Origin: Rhabditophanes sp. KR3021
Lineage: Eukaryota > Nematoda > Chromadorea > Rhabditida > Alloionematidae
Assembly: GCA_963281155.1 (NCBI GenBank)
Contig: CAUJLY010000006.1
Location: forward strand, 2,790,001 to 2,854,000
Reading direction: 5' to 3'
DNA: 64,000 nucleotides
The first letter of the stretch is position 1; each line of letters starts with the position of its first letter. This document shows, piece after piece, positions 23,320-35,661 of the stretch. The notes under the pieces were generated by a model that was not told the DNA's origin, did not search any database, and saw only the letters and a list, made by a program, of their open reading frames with translations. The translations under genes were made by a program, and so were the position numbers.

Positions 23320-24563
23320 TATAATATACGGTACTGATTACATTTTTACATTTAAGAATGTAACGTCGTTAATTTTTAATATCTGATTGTTCGTTTACAT
23401 TTACTAGATGTTTTCTTATTTAAGTGATAGAGATATTATATACAAAGACAATTTTATTAAATGATTATTTTATTGCAATTAACAAAAGGTTAGTATAATA
23501 TCATTAGAATAGTTTGAACAAATTATATAGAAAAATTGCCTACATGTTTTAAATGTAAGGGAACGCCATATAGAGCTCAAAAGAAAAGAGGAGATCAATA
23601 AAAAAATAATATTTGTTGCATTAAATTAATTATAAATATGACGACACATCAAAATGTATATTTAATTTCGCTTAATAATTGAGTTGTTTCTTGATAGTGT
23701 GTGACATTAAAGATAATTAGCTAATTTTAGCTGTTTTGTGTGATACCAATGTAATAATATATTAATCTTGAAATGGAAATATAAGAAGCTTATTGTTTTA
23801 TTAGAAAATAGTACGTCCACTTCGGAATGACGTTGATAATGGCTTCCAGAATGATTATTAAAATGTAACACTTGAACCAATCATATATACTACCTTGCTA
23901 CTCTATAAATGCGTTGAAACGAGAGAGATCTTGTTTGCTTATGATGATTTTAAATAATGTATACCAAGCATGTAAAAACGAAAAAGCCACATGCATCTAT
24001 TATGGTTAAAGCCTCTCGAAATATAATTATTAAATTCAAAACAAAAAATAAGATCCAGTAAAAGCATCCATGAAACATACCTAAATACTTTTTAATTCGA
24101 TAGTGATAGAAAGATACCTCTTTTAAATACCCATACATATAAAACCAAAGGAAGTAATTAATTTTTATTATTGAGAGACACTATAATTGTGCCTAAAGAA
24201 TATACCGATAGTGAACGCATCAGCCAAAGCGCTTGTCGTTCCAATTTTTCTCTCAAATAAATTCATTCAAAAATGGTACAATTTTATTATATTAAGCAGG
24301 GAATAAAAAAGTGTGTAGAATATATAGTAATAATCAAGCAGAGATCAAATACTTTTTAATAACTATAATAACAAAATAAGTTTGTTCCAAGATTTCACTT
24401 TAATATTACTAATATTCACAGGGAAAATTGAAAATACAATTAGCTATATTTGGGGAATTTTGTGATGCCATTTTGCGCGACAGAAAGTGGGTAATGACAT
24501 CTGGATTAAATATTGAATAAGGCATTTGTTGTGAAAATTTGTTGATTGTGTAATTAGAAGATA
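23320..24563. other. Intergenic region upstream of the small peptide ORF
   Basis: AT-rich, with one 62-codon minus-strand frame (23950-24138) that is not supported by start context or splice sites. No gene called. Confidence 0.4.
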
Positions 24564-25730
24564 TTAGACATATGATAAGTAAAGGAACGAAAAACTAGTT
24601 AGTAAAAGAACATATTTGGACAATGTGGTTGAGCAACTTGAGTTGGTTTTTGGACACTTTTCGCCTGGACAACCTAGTGTACACACATGTACAAATAAAT
24701 TGGTTTCTCTACGATGATGTTGGGTATTGGAACGGGATCCTCCAGTTAATAAATGCTTCTTGGCCCTTTTGTTGCCGTTGTTGCTGCTTCTGTATAAAGT
24801 ACATCCAATATCATCCTCTGCAACTCCACATTTTCGTTCAGTATAAACTACTCTGTCTAAAAGGAATGTTTATTTAATGGACAAGCACTTTTTTCTAATC
24901 CCATTTTTGCAATTATTTTTATTAGTTAAAATATACATCTGTTCCATCAAAATTGACATTAGTAAGCCCAAATCTCTTTTATTGGTACCCTTTCAATTTG
25001 ACCTTAATTAGGAAGCACAAAGTAATCAGAGTGTATCTGCTCATTAAAATTAAGCATATTAAGATACGCAACTACTTTCATCTCTTTCTTAAGTCCATTT
25101 CGGCATTTGAGAAGGTAGTTGTAAAGTAACTGGCAAGCTTACATATACCAAAACCATCACACAATCCTTCCTTTATTATCTCTACACATGTTCAGATTTA
25201 ATTAATTACCCACACACAACATTCCACTTCAAGACTTGGCAGATCAAATTGGCGGTATAATTCAAAACGATTGGATGTAGGCAAAGGCTAATTATTAATA
25301 AAGTTGTAAATAAAAAACTTTCCTATTCAATTTCGAAGGCCTTAATATATATTGTTTTATTGTTCTGATAATTGACACACAATATGATTTGTGACAATGA
25401 TCGAAATATTAATTAATTGAATCCCTTTTTAACTTACCGTTGTTTTCAAATTGCTTATAAAAACTGAATATACAATGAGTATGGGTGATATTAGTGCAAG
25501 GAGTTGGAGGAAGTGTTCCGTCCTGACATTGTTTCATATATGTTTCTTGATTCTCAAATGGCAAATAAGAGTTTTGACGTTCACATTGCATGCACTCCAA
25601 ACTGTAACCTGAAACCAAGCAAATATGTCTTATTTCCCAAATTTATAAAGATAATAGACTTACAATTTTTTATAAGACACCAAAATAGAACAAATATAGT
25701 TGTTAACTTAACGGATATTATGTAAAACAT
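24564..25730 (-). CDS. GPI-anchored Ly6/uPAR-like three-finger protein
   Basis: Three exons (25730-25664, 25608-25438, 24856-24564) sum to 531 nt and 176 residues in one frame; the second intron is 581 nt. Exon 1 is a signal peptide (MFYIISVKLTTIFVLFWCL). Exon 2 opens the Ly6-type cysteine pattern with SLECMQCE, then Cys in MKQCQDG, TPCTN and HCIF. Exon 3 continues VVYTERKCGVAEDDIGCTLY, and after a basic, Ser/His-rich insert gives VHVCTLGCPGEKC. The C-terminus is a hydrophobic tail (VLLLTSFSFLYLSYV) directly before the stop, as expected for GPI attachment. Nematode Ly6 proteins such as ODR-2/HOT act at neuronal surfaces; that role is only inferred. Two shorter exon-like pieces inside intron 2 (25287-25210 and about 25181-25144) fail the splice phase and were left out. 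Confidence 0.7.
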
Positions 25731-28700
25731 GATAATGTTGCCTGTAGATAGCTATCTAAAATTACAAATAAAATAATTATCATTTTTTAAGAGCATATTA
25801 TATTGCCCGACAGTAGTAAATTAAAAATACTTAAGTTCACCCAAAATGAAATAGTGATAAATTCAACAAAAAAGGAGGCTCTCCTAAAGCTGTTTGTAGA
25901 GTTTTTAAATAATATATTTGTACATATTATTTTACGATTATTAATTATATGTAAAAAGCGGCAAAATAAATATAATCAATTAACAAAGATATATTTATTA
26001 ATATCAAAATAGGAATTGTCCGCAATAAGTTTATTAAAAATTCTCGTTTTGTCAATAAAAGTTTTAAATCAAAGTATCTGTTATGCAAATACAAATTCAT
26101 AAGTTCAAAAAATATTACTTTTTTAAATAAAAAATGAACAATTTGAAATCGTACAGAATATTTAATGGATATAAATGAATATGTTATACACTTTTTTACC
26201 AAATATTAAGATTGCCAAAATTGTTTAGAAAAGCTTTTTAAATATACTGGAAAGTATAAATAAAAGTAAGTGAAAAAATAAGTTTGTTCTTTATCAGGAT
26301 TAATAAAAAGCAAATGTTTATATAAAAACAACAGCTGTAAATATGTTGAAGAAAGGGAATTTATCCTTTTTACGATGACAGAAAGGTATATTTCCGCACT
26401 TTTTTACTACATTTTTGTGTCCTGTCAATTGATGGAAGGTAGTTCACAAAAAGCTTTTACTAGTATGTGTTGCGCGTGTCTTGGATAGTAAGTAGCTAAG
26501 ATTAATTACATACTGTTAATCAAGACTAGTACATTGTACGTTATTAATAATAGGCAATGAGTAGATACAGTGAAAAGATTTATCATAGTAAACAAAGAAG
26601 TAGTAATTAACTCGAGGTTGTAATTAGTCATAGACAATACAACAAAACAAAATGCTAAACACAACAATTTATCTACGTATCCTATATTCCTCTTAATTCG
26701 AGAACACTCTTTTTCGACAATTATAGGTTTGGTTCAAGAGAGAGGAAGATTGCGTTGCGTGGATAGTGTTAGCATTTTTGAAAGTAAGAGATCTCAATGA
26801 ATTCTTGTTAATCAACAAATTTAAGCATGAATAAGAAACTTTGATTGGCAATCAAAGAGTGCTTACTGACAACAAACATAAACACTCAAATAACCTTACG
26901 TGGTGGTACCTAATAATTACAAGAAAGTTGTTGAAATTTATTTCTTGGAAAACAATAGACCTGTCAAATAATGAGGTAATACAAGCTATCTGAGAACAAT
27001 GATCTTAGTTAATGTGTAAAATAATATGCAAGTTACTTAAGAAGCTACTCAATTTTAAAAAGTATAAGTTAATAAATACGAATTGAAGCATGTGGAAAGG
27101 ATGCGGAAAGATAAAAGACTTTCCAAAATATATCTCCTTAGTATACGCATATGGTCGAAGATGATAAGAAGGTTTAAAGAGTTTTAAATAAATAATTATG
27201 CAGATTTATCTTTTTATAAAATGTGAACTGTACTCTAAAATCATTTTGGACAGTAAAATGTTTTTGGTCAAAAGTTGAAGTAATAAGCAAAAATAAGTAA
27301 AAGTATTGAACATGTTTTAAAGTTGGCAAACCCTTTTATCAGAGGTTGTGACTCTTAAACCTATATTCATTTTCATCAGTGCGAACAGATACAAGGCGTG
27401 AACAGTACTGAAATAAAAATCCTTGCTATAATGCTTTTAACTCACTCTTAACAGTAGCGACTATAAGTGAGGATAAATAATTTGAAGGAACATAGGAGTA
27501 TACGAAACAAACTTCTCCACATTTTTACCTATGAGAGCATTAAAAAATAATTACAACATCTTTGTTGATGAATGAAAGCATTTTTAAAGAAACAATTTAA
27601 GAAGTAAGCATTTTCACTATATTAGAAAATAATTGTTAAAAAAGAAATACAATATTAAATTTTGTTTAAGTGTCATTTTATTTGTTTAGCTTTTTGTAAT
27701 GTATTCTGATACAAGAGGTTTAAATTCTAACATCTAGAATTGCGTTACAATCTTATTTTCATCATGAGAACATTTATGTTCAATTGTTACAAGATATAAA
27801 AAATATTACAATAATCAACAAATAAATAAGTATATTTAAGTATATGGTAAAGTTAAATGACGTGGGGAGATTATAAATAATTTAAAAAGTGTTCGTAATA
27901 ATAAAGTCTCATATAAAAATAATGCTAATTATTGGGTAAAGTTAAATAAATAATGGGCCTATTCTTATATATAAAAAAAGTATTTTAAGAATGGCAACAA
28001 AATAATGGATGATGAATATCAACATTTATTTTTAGATACAAAAGATTATCACACAATGCGTGCAAATAGTCCAAATATAGGCAAACAAAGTAATGATTGT
28101 AAAATTGAGGAAAAAACAAATTTTATGATATTTTTATTACCACATATTTGGTGTTGGAAATTAAAAGATTAGCAGAAAAGAAAGATTGAAGATTTAACGT
28201 ATATTAAAATTGGAATGATTTAATAAATCTTTTTTCAAGCTAATAATCTTTGTAACCATATTCAAGAGAGGGAAATGAAATTGGTATTTGTAGTCCGACT
28301 TTAATAAAGATTTAATGCCATGAAATATGGAAACATTTAGCTCAAGCTATTTGCCATCATAACAATGCCTAACATAGATATATTTTGGGTATAATAAAAT
28401 ACTCTATGAATTATATAAATTTTACGTTTAAGTGATAAAGTGGAAAAGGACGCAATATTACTGTCTAATCAACCATAAAAATGCTTCACTCAATGAGGAA
28501 GATATTTTCGCGCAGTAAAACGATTTTTAAATATATATAAATGTTATATTTAAAGCTATTATGAAAAATGTCAAAAACGTAAATATAAATTGCCTTCCGG
28601 AACCTGCATATAAAAATGGAATGAAAAAATTGCATTTTATTGAGGACAAAGAGACAAAATTAAAATGTCCGAAAAATATTATCTAAGACGTAATCCAATA

Positions 28701-30901
28701 GTTGTTGGATCCTTCTTAATATGTCAAAGCCTTTTTCTTCTTATTAAGTGAGTGTTAAAATGTGCATCATTATGTAATAATAATGGTTATGATAAGGCAA
28801 ACCCTTGAAACTTCAAATTCAATTAATACTAGTTACACACCAATTGATATGTTTAAATTAAAAAAAGAATACAATGGAAAGATGTATTGGACTTTATGAA
28901 TAAATTAGCAGATAGGTTTATTTTTTAACACCACATTAGAGCCTTCATAAAAAGTTTGTGCATAATTCATCATTTATATAATATCAAAAAGATCCATTCA
29001 AATCTTGATTGTTATGCAAATGATGAAGTGTTAACAAAACGATATAATCATTAGCTAAAAAGGTTAAACATTTTAAATGTGAGTCAACACGGAATTGTAT
29101 AGAAAATAGAATTGATGGCATTCATGCAAACCTTTTTGGTGGTGCGATTTGTTTAGATTAATAGGTTACTATATTTACACGTGCTTTCAATTTAATTAAG
29201 TATGCTAGTCTTTTGAGCATTGCATATACTTAAATCTGTACCGCCAATAAAGATGGTTTCAAGATAAGTAAAAAAGAGATAAAACCTCTTAAAAGACTAC
29301 TATCTAAGACTTATGATGTGAGAATCGGCAAATTCATTAATTACTCCCTAAAATATATTTTCATTAAAAATTAAAAGCAAAGTATTAGTCTGAAGACTTT
29401 AAGATGTTAGCAACTAAGGAATATATATTAAATGATAAGAAATTAAAAGCTGCCTACACCCATAAAATAATAAGAAGGAAAGTAATGATCATGGGATTTA
29501 ATAGAGTTCCTCCCAATGTCAATTATATTATGTAAAACATATAAATATAACACACAGTAAACTATGATCTTTTATTACTCTATGGGCAAGAACAATTAAA
29601 AGTTGAGTAACAATTATCATATGCTTTGATTAAGTTAGTTGAAAACCGAAATTAAGTATTATTGGATGGTTATAATGAAGTTTTGGGAAATATCATTATT
29701 GCATTCCTGACTGAGGGAATATGTTTTTGATAAAAGAATTATTTATAAATTGGCCATTCATTACGAAGTCACTTACTTCAAAACAAAAGATTCAGACATA
29801 AGCTTAAATATGCCATTTACTTAGACTCGGTGGAGTTAGACTTTGCGGAGTGATTATGCCACATGGGTGACCTTATCCATAATAAATGTAACTTCGGACA
29901 AGACAATACTCAAATTATATACCGTTAAACACCAATATTAACACACTTGCAAAGGTAAAAGAAAGTAATTGAATATATGCCACCATTGTAAATACGATTA
30001 TTTCAAGCATGCTGACAATTTAAATGTTCTTAATTATATGGTTAAAAATAAAAAGTATTTTAAGGTCACTATATAATTATTATATAAACAATGCAGCCGT
30101 AGTAGTCCTTGTTGATTATAAAACATTTCTTTTGTCATTGATACTATTTGTTTTGGATGGATCATGCAATATTTATACAACTAAGTCAAAAAAGATCTAG
30201 TAGGGCCATTATAAGAAGTACAAAATTATGGAGTAACAGCTGACGGTCCATTAACAATCTGAACTCTTTATAAATGTGCCATATTCTTTAATTATTATCA
30301 TACTTTTTTCGAGACTTTTGGCCACTTATAAAGACTCATATAAGTAGAGCAAATAAAAATTCTCAGATGCAAGTGTTTCAATAAAATGAAGTCTCAGTTA
30401 GATTACCTACTTAACTATTTTTAATAAATGGAACAATTTCTTAAATCTACTGATAGCAAGACATCAAGACAGCATCGTGCTTTTAGGCTAAGCCAAAGAC
30501 AAATCATTTGCCTAAGATGGTCAGATTTCGTGTGTAATATTGAAGTTATCGAAGTAAGAAGCTTTTATCACACAACACGCTTCCATAATCACTTCTTGTA
30601 ATCATTGACTATACTCAGAGAACTCATTTATACATTAATAATGTGTTGAAATTTGAACTGGAGCAGGCCTTTGCCAGATATATTAAATGATAAAAGAAAA
30701 GCAAATTGTCTCGGATATTTTATTACAAGTATAAGGAACCGAGTCAAACGAATAAAAGGCATCTTTTATATTTTCTATAAATAGTATTTTGATCAAAGAA
30801 GTGTGTGTTTAAAAAATACATAATTATAATGTCATATTGAGTATACAAATCATTGGTGCATCTTTTGAGCCAGGCAAAATAAATAAAAATAAAATCCGCA
30901 A
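25731..30901. other. 5.2 kb gene desert
   Basis: Very AT-rich. No exon with consistent splice sites was found on either strand. Between about 28.0 and 30.6 kb plus-strand frames give protein-like words but are broken by stops every 10-40 codons, which is what such base composition produces by chance. It contains the Ly6 gene promoter and the TMEM144 3' side. Confidence 0.45.
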
Positions 30902-32189
30902 CTATCTTTTTGATAATACCACCATGCCAATGCCACTTGATGCGATCAGAAAAGCCACACTTAGCAAAACAAAATTTAACGATCCCTATAAAATGAGATT
31001 GGGTTAAAAAATGGGGGCTAAATGGTTGCCACTTACTTTAATTTCTTGAAAATATAAAACAGACCACAAGGAACCCATTAAGCCAGGAAGAATGGTCATT
31101 ATTGGGTAAGTTACCGTTTGTGCTAGCACATCAATGGCTGACAACATTAAGCTCATTGAAACCATCCAAATGATGCCGCCAAATACAGCCGGTAAAAATA
31201 CTGATCGAGTTTTAAAAACTGCAGTAGTTCCGAAGTACACTTGAGCGAAAAAGGCAATAAGGGAAGCGGTAACAAGAATCCCTAAGGAAATCGACAAGAT
31301 ATAATCGGAACTTTCTGGTTTAGTAATTTCTTTCGAATCATTCCAATTGTCTAGTACGTAATAAACAGGCGTTGTTGTCGTTGCGTAAAAAACTCCCGAA
31401 AGAACTGCTAACACAAGTGCAAGATACTTTTCTTTTACTATGTTCGCATTAAACTTTATACTTTCTTCTTCAGACAAACTGTTTCGTGTCGATACTTCTC
31501 TGTATTCGTTTGATGAAATGAAGTTTGTATGTCCTTTGCGTGGTTTCGACTTTTGGATGAACGAAAAAAAGATTGCACTAAAAGCATGCATGCACATGTG
31601 AGTCATTATGATTCTAATTTAATGTAGTACCTTATCAAAATGCAACTTAAACCCAAGATGTTTAAATGCAAATTTTTAGCTTGCCTTGGTTTTAAACCAA
31701 ATAACCCGAAATGTCCAGTTGCCCACCCTGTTATGCAATTCGAACTGTTCCAAAGCAACATCCCCACTCCAAGTCCGAATTTGTCTATTACAAAATAAGA
31801 ACAAAAGTTCGCAAATGCCCAAAAGAAGCCACCAATCATTGCAATTGGATCGAATATTATTTGCTGTGCAATTAGACTTTTAAACATAGCAGCCATAGCT
31901 ATTCCAATACTTGTTCCCAACTGTGCCAATACACCTACAATTATGATGAAATACACAATTATCTTGGATCAGACGAACCATTTCCAATATCAAAATGCCG
32001 ACTAGGCACATGCATTGTTGCATATCCAAAACTTGCTCCCACACACAAACTAACTCCATATAATAAACTATCTGTGTCGATTTCCGGACTAGAGATCATC
32101 TTGGTACTATTACCTGCACTTGTTTGTTGAAAAGCCGTAGAAAATAAATATAAATAGTGGAATAATAACGTTTCTGAGCTATTATTCAT
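30902..32189 (-). CDS. tmem144: TMEM144-like multi-pass transporter
   Basis: Four exons (32189-31979, 31934-31631, 31577-31037, 30985-30902) total 1,140 nt, 379 residues. The family block VPSRHFDIGNG matches vertebrate VPLKKFDTGDG. Splicing with a 44-nt intron whose donor is G|GTTCGT leaves exactly the same spacing (28 residues) to PIAMIGG as human PFAMLGG, which supports this intron over a frameshift. Further matches are GLGVGMLLWNSSNCITGWAT and, near the end, MTILPGLMGSLWSVLYFQEI. About ten hydrophobic spans are present. A cytosolic loop of about 45 residues (KPRKGHTNF...) separates the halves. The family belongs to the drug/metabolite or sugar transporter superfamily; substrate unknown. 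Confidence 0.87.
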
Positions 32190-33783
32190 GATGGAATAAT
32201 TATTAGAGCAAATAAAAAAATTTATACACCATCGGTATTGATCATTAAGTAAGTTGTCAAAACTTTTTTGTTAAATTTGATATGGTAATGCACATATGTA
32301 TGGTTGTATCCCCTTTTTTGTGATTTGACGCAAAAATATAAAATGTAGATGATTTTTATTGAAATTAACAATGTCTATTTTTCATTCGCTGATTTCTAAC
32401 GTACCAGAGTTTAAATAGATGCTTGGATTAGAACAACAAATTACTCACAAACCAAAATTAGAAGTCTAATAAATTAAATTCACAGGCTATTATGAAAGTT
32501 AAAAATAAAAAGTGTTTTTTTAGCTTTCAACTGTTTTTACCATTAAATGCAACGCTTAGTAATGTTAGCGACTAAAATGTCTAATTTTTGTGGATACAAG
32601 TGTTATTTACAAAATTTACAAAACATAATTATAGTTTTAAAAGATAAATTATAATTCAAAACGCATTTTGATTATCACTTTGTTTATCCTATTTTTAAAT
32701 ATGGTTAACCATACGATATGACCTTTCTCATAAAATCTATTTAAAGGAATATGCAATTTTCAAGTTTTTATTAAATTTGAGAATTCTAAAATTAGAAGTA
32801 TAATAATGTTCTGTACCAAGCATGAATAACAAACGGAAGTTATGATGTAATTTATGTCTTATAATATAATAGAAATGCACAGCTTTTCTCGTTCGATGAA
32901 GACACATCTTTCATTGAAAACAAAATTACATTTAATTAAAATTATAAAAGAAATTTGCAAGTAATTACATTAATTAAGTCATTTATTTAAAAAATAGAAA
33001 TCATATCTTTGACATAAACTAATTAATCTGTTGCATCATCGTTAAGCATGCATTTATTTTTTAAATTTCAACCTGTAGACCTCACGAATCAAAACAATAT
33101 AGAGTTAAATCGATTTTGAGTTTACCAGTACATGTCATAAATTATATAAAAGATTGTGATCACTATACGTGTCTGTAGGATATTACAGAAGAAGGTATAT
33201 TGTGCAGGTTATTTGTGACAAATTGCAAATCAGGCATGTCACATTTTGTACTTCCTTTGCCATTATATTTTTAATTGATGTGGTGTTTGTTGTTTATATT
33301 GCAATATTCAAATACATACAATTGATCAAAAAAGTTTATTATTAAAAAACAGATCATTTTTATATTACATTAGAAAAAGGAGCTCGTTAATGTTATTATA
33401 AAATGAAAGTCTTCCAAGAAAGGCTAATCAAAATATATAAAACGTTACTATCATTTCAAATATAATCAAAGCGGGGGACAAAGAGTTTAAAGAGGTATAG
33501 AACTAATTTAAGATATGACTCGTAAATATGGATTGTTTACTTTTTCTATATCACAGTAAACAAAAGTTAAATCATATTATCTAACCAAATTTGAAAAGAA
33601 ATCCAAAATAAGTTTATTACAAGGAAAGGGTTAATAAGAAGGTAAAAAAATATTTAAACAACATCAAAAAGGTAGTATATAAAAGCGGAAAGTGACCTAG
33701 TCTCTCCCGAGAGAAACAGCAAACATCAGTCGCTTTAAAATTCTAAAGTTCCAAAAGAAGTTTAAATTCAAACTAAGTTCCGT
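32190..33783. other. Intergenic region between TMEM144 and peroxiredoxin genes
   Basis: AT-rich and without exon evidence. It should hold the TMEM144 promoter and the peroxiredoxin 3' UTR. Confidence 0.45.
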
Positions 33784-34421
33784 TTAGTTAGCTTTTCCAA
33801 AATATTCCTTGGAGTCCTTTACACCTGGCTTGATGGTATCTTGTCCTGGAGTCCACCCAGCTGGGCAAACTTCTCCGTGTACGTCTGTGAATTGGAAGGC
33901 TTGTACGAGACGTAAAGTTTCATCTACGGAACGGCCAACTGGAAGGTCATTGACGGTGATTTGGCGAAGAACACCGAGTGGATCAATGATGAAAAGTCCA
34001 CTAAAAGATTACATTATTTGAAAAGCTATTTGACAACTTACCGGTAAGCAATTCCTTCATTTTCAACAAGTACTCCATAATCCTTAGCAATTGAATGGTT
34101 GGTGTCAGCCAAGAGGGGGATTTGCATGTTTCCAAGTCCACCCTTCTTTCTTGGGGTTTCGCACCAAGCTAAGTGAGAAAACTTGGAGTCGGTTGAACAA
34201 GCCATGACTTCTACGTTGATTTTTTTGAACTCTTCAATTCTGTCTGAGAAGGCAATAATCTCGGTTGGGCATACAAAAGTAAAGTCAAGTGGGTAGAAGA
34301 ATAAAACAACATATTTTCCTTTGAATTGAGCCAAAGACACGGTGGCAAAATCTCCATCAACCACAGCATCAGTGGTGAATGCGGGAGCGAGCTTTCCAAT
34401 ACTAGCTTTTCCACAGGACAT
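33784..34421 (-). CDS. prdx: Typical 2-Cys peroxiredoxin (PRDX1-4 class)
   Basis: Two exons (34421-34042, 34000-33784) give 198 residues starting MSCGKAS, the usual length for cytosolic 2-Cys peroxiredoxins. The peroxidatic Cys51 sits in [13 protein letters not shown] and the resolving Cys172 in HGEVCPAGW. The GGLG loop (KKGGLGN) and a C-terminal Tyr-Phe (KEYFGKAN) are both present. These mark the eukaryotic form prone to inactivating hyperoxidation at high peroxide. It reduces hydrogen peroxide using thioredoxin. No signal peptide, so cytosolic. Codons are enriched in C- and G-ending forms (TTC, AAG, GTC), in line with high expression. Confidence 0.97.
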
Positions 34422-35661
34422 TTTTAACAATTTCTATAAGTAACTCAATATTAAATCCGATCATAAAATAGCAAAATAGGACATATAGTAACGACTTTAA
34501 AGAAAAACCTTGGTAGTAACTGTCATTTTTGTCAACACTTTTTATTATACACTATATTCCAAACCGATGAGCTGAGGAATTACCCAAAAAGATTTGATAT
34601 GTACATTCAAAATGTAACAACTTTCTTTAAATGAGCAGTAAAAGTGAACATCAGCTATATATTGACTTTAATATCTAGCAAATTGATACATACTACATAC
34701 ACAACATCTTTATCGAATAAAAGATTATCTTGTTCTGGTATCATGTAGTAATGAGCAAATGTAGTAAAGAAGTCACCTTTATATAGTCAAAAAGTATCAC
34801 GACACCATTCAAGATAGTAAATTAAAGATAGCTAAGTCTAAAGGTATTGGATGTTATTTGAAGTGACTTTGTTAAAAGACAAAATCTATTCGTATGATAT
34901 GTATGAAATTGACATGAAAATGAGCGAATTTGCAATTTGATGAAAACGTTTTTGCATTATCACACATTCAAAATGATGTTGCATGATGAGATAAATAGAA
35001 TACAAACTATTCTCTTATTAAGGTGTCTTTGTCAACGTGTCTATTTGCAGGCAAAAAGTGATGTGGTACCAAAGTAGAAACTCAATTTTGAAATTAGTCG
35101 TTAATCTTAAAGAACAAAAAAGTTTTCCGAATGATAAATAAATTATTGATGAGAACAGAAATGGGACAAAAACGACCACGTTATCAGCAATAACGAATAA
35201 ATACATAATCAATTGGAGAAAGAGCCAAGGAAGGTTAAAATGAATATTTTTTCCTGCTAAGTGTTTTTTGGTGACAAAAAATCTTGTTTAAATGAAAATA
35301 TTTTGCGAAATTGTGCAAAATGGAACATTCTAGATGGTTGTAGTAAATAATAAATAGCTTCGGTTGCTCTTTTATTGAAATTTTCAATGACACTTAACGT
35401 CTAATCTTTAAACTTTTGGAAACAACAACATGCGAATAAATTGCACCAAGTATAATAATTATATTATATTTATTTAAATAAAAAGATCGAATAAATTCAA
35501 ATGTTTTGACGAAGCAAGAATAAGAATCGTTCGTTCGAAAGAATGGTTACACTAATTGTATGGAAATACATAAAAGAGATCGGTACAAAACAACATATTG
35601 TACATTAGTTGATGTTGATTACAAATTTGTCTACATATAGAGAAATAATAAATAAAAATAT
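34422..35661. other. Intergenic region between peroxiredoxin and sidekick
   Basis: AT-rich. It contains the peroxiredoxin promoter and the sidekick 3' UTR. No exon evidence. Confidence 0.45.

Noticed and set aside
25144..25287. Two extra exons in the Ly6 gene (25287-25210 and about 25181-25144)
   Set aside because: The first does not fit the phase of exon 2, while direct joining of exon 2 to 24856-24564 is in frame and gives a complete protein.
28000..30600. Possible decayed polymerase or plasmid-type gene (plus strand words such as HKIIRRKVMIMGFN and DGSCNIY)
   Set aside because: The resemblance to phage-type RNA polymerase motifs is weak and the two motifs are in the wrong order. Stops occur every 10-40 codons, as expected by chance at this base composition.
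31956..31979. Frameshift in the TMEM144 gene
   Set aside because: A 44-nt intron (31978-31935) restores frame and gives the spacing seen in human TMEM144, so no frameshift is needed.
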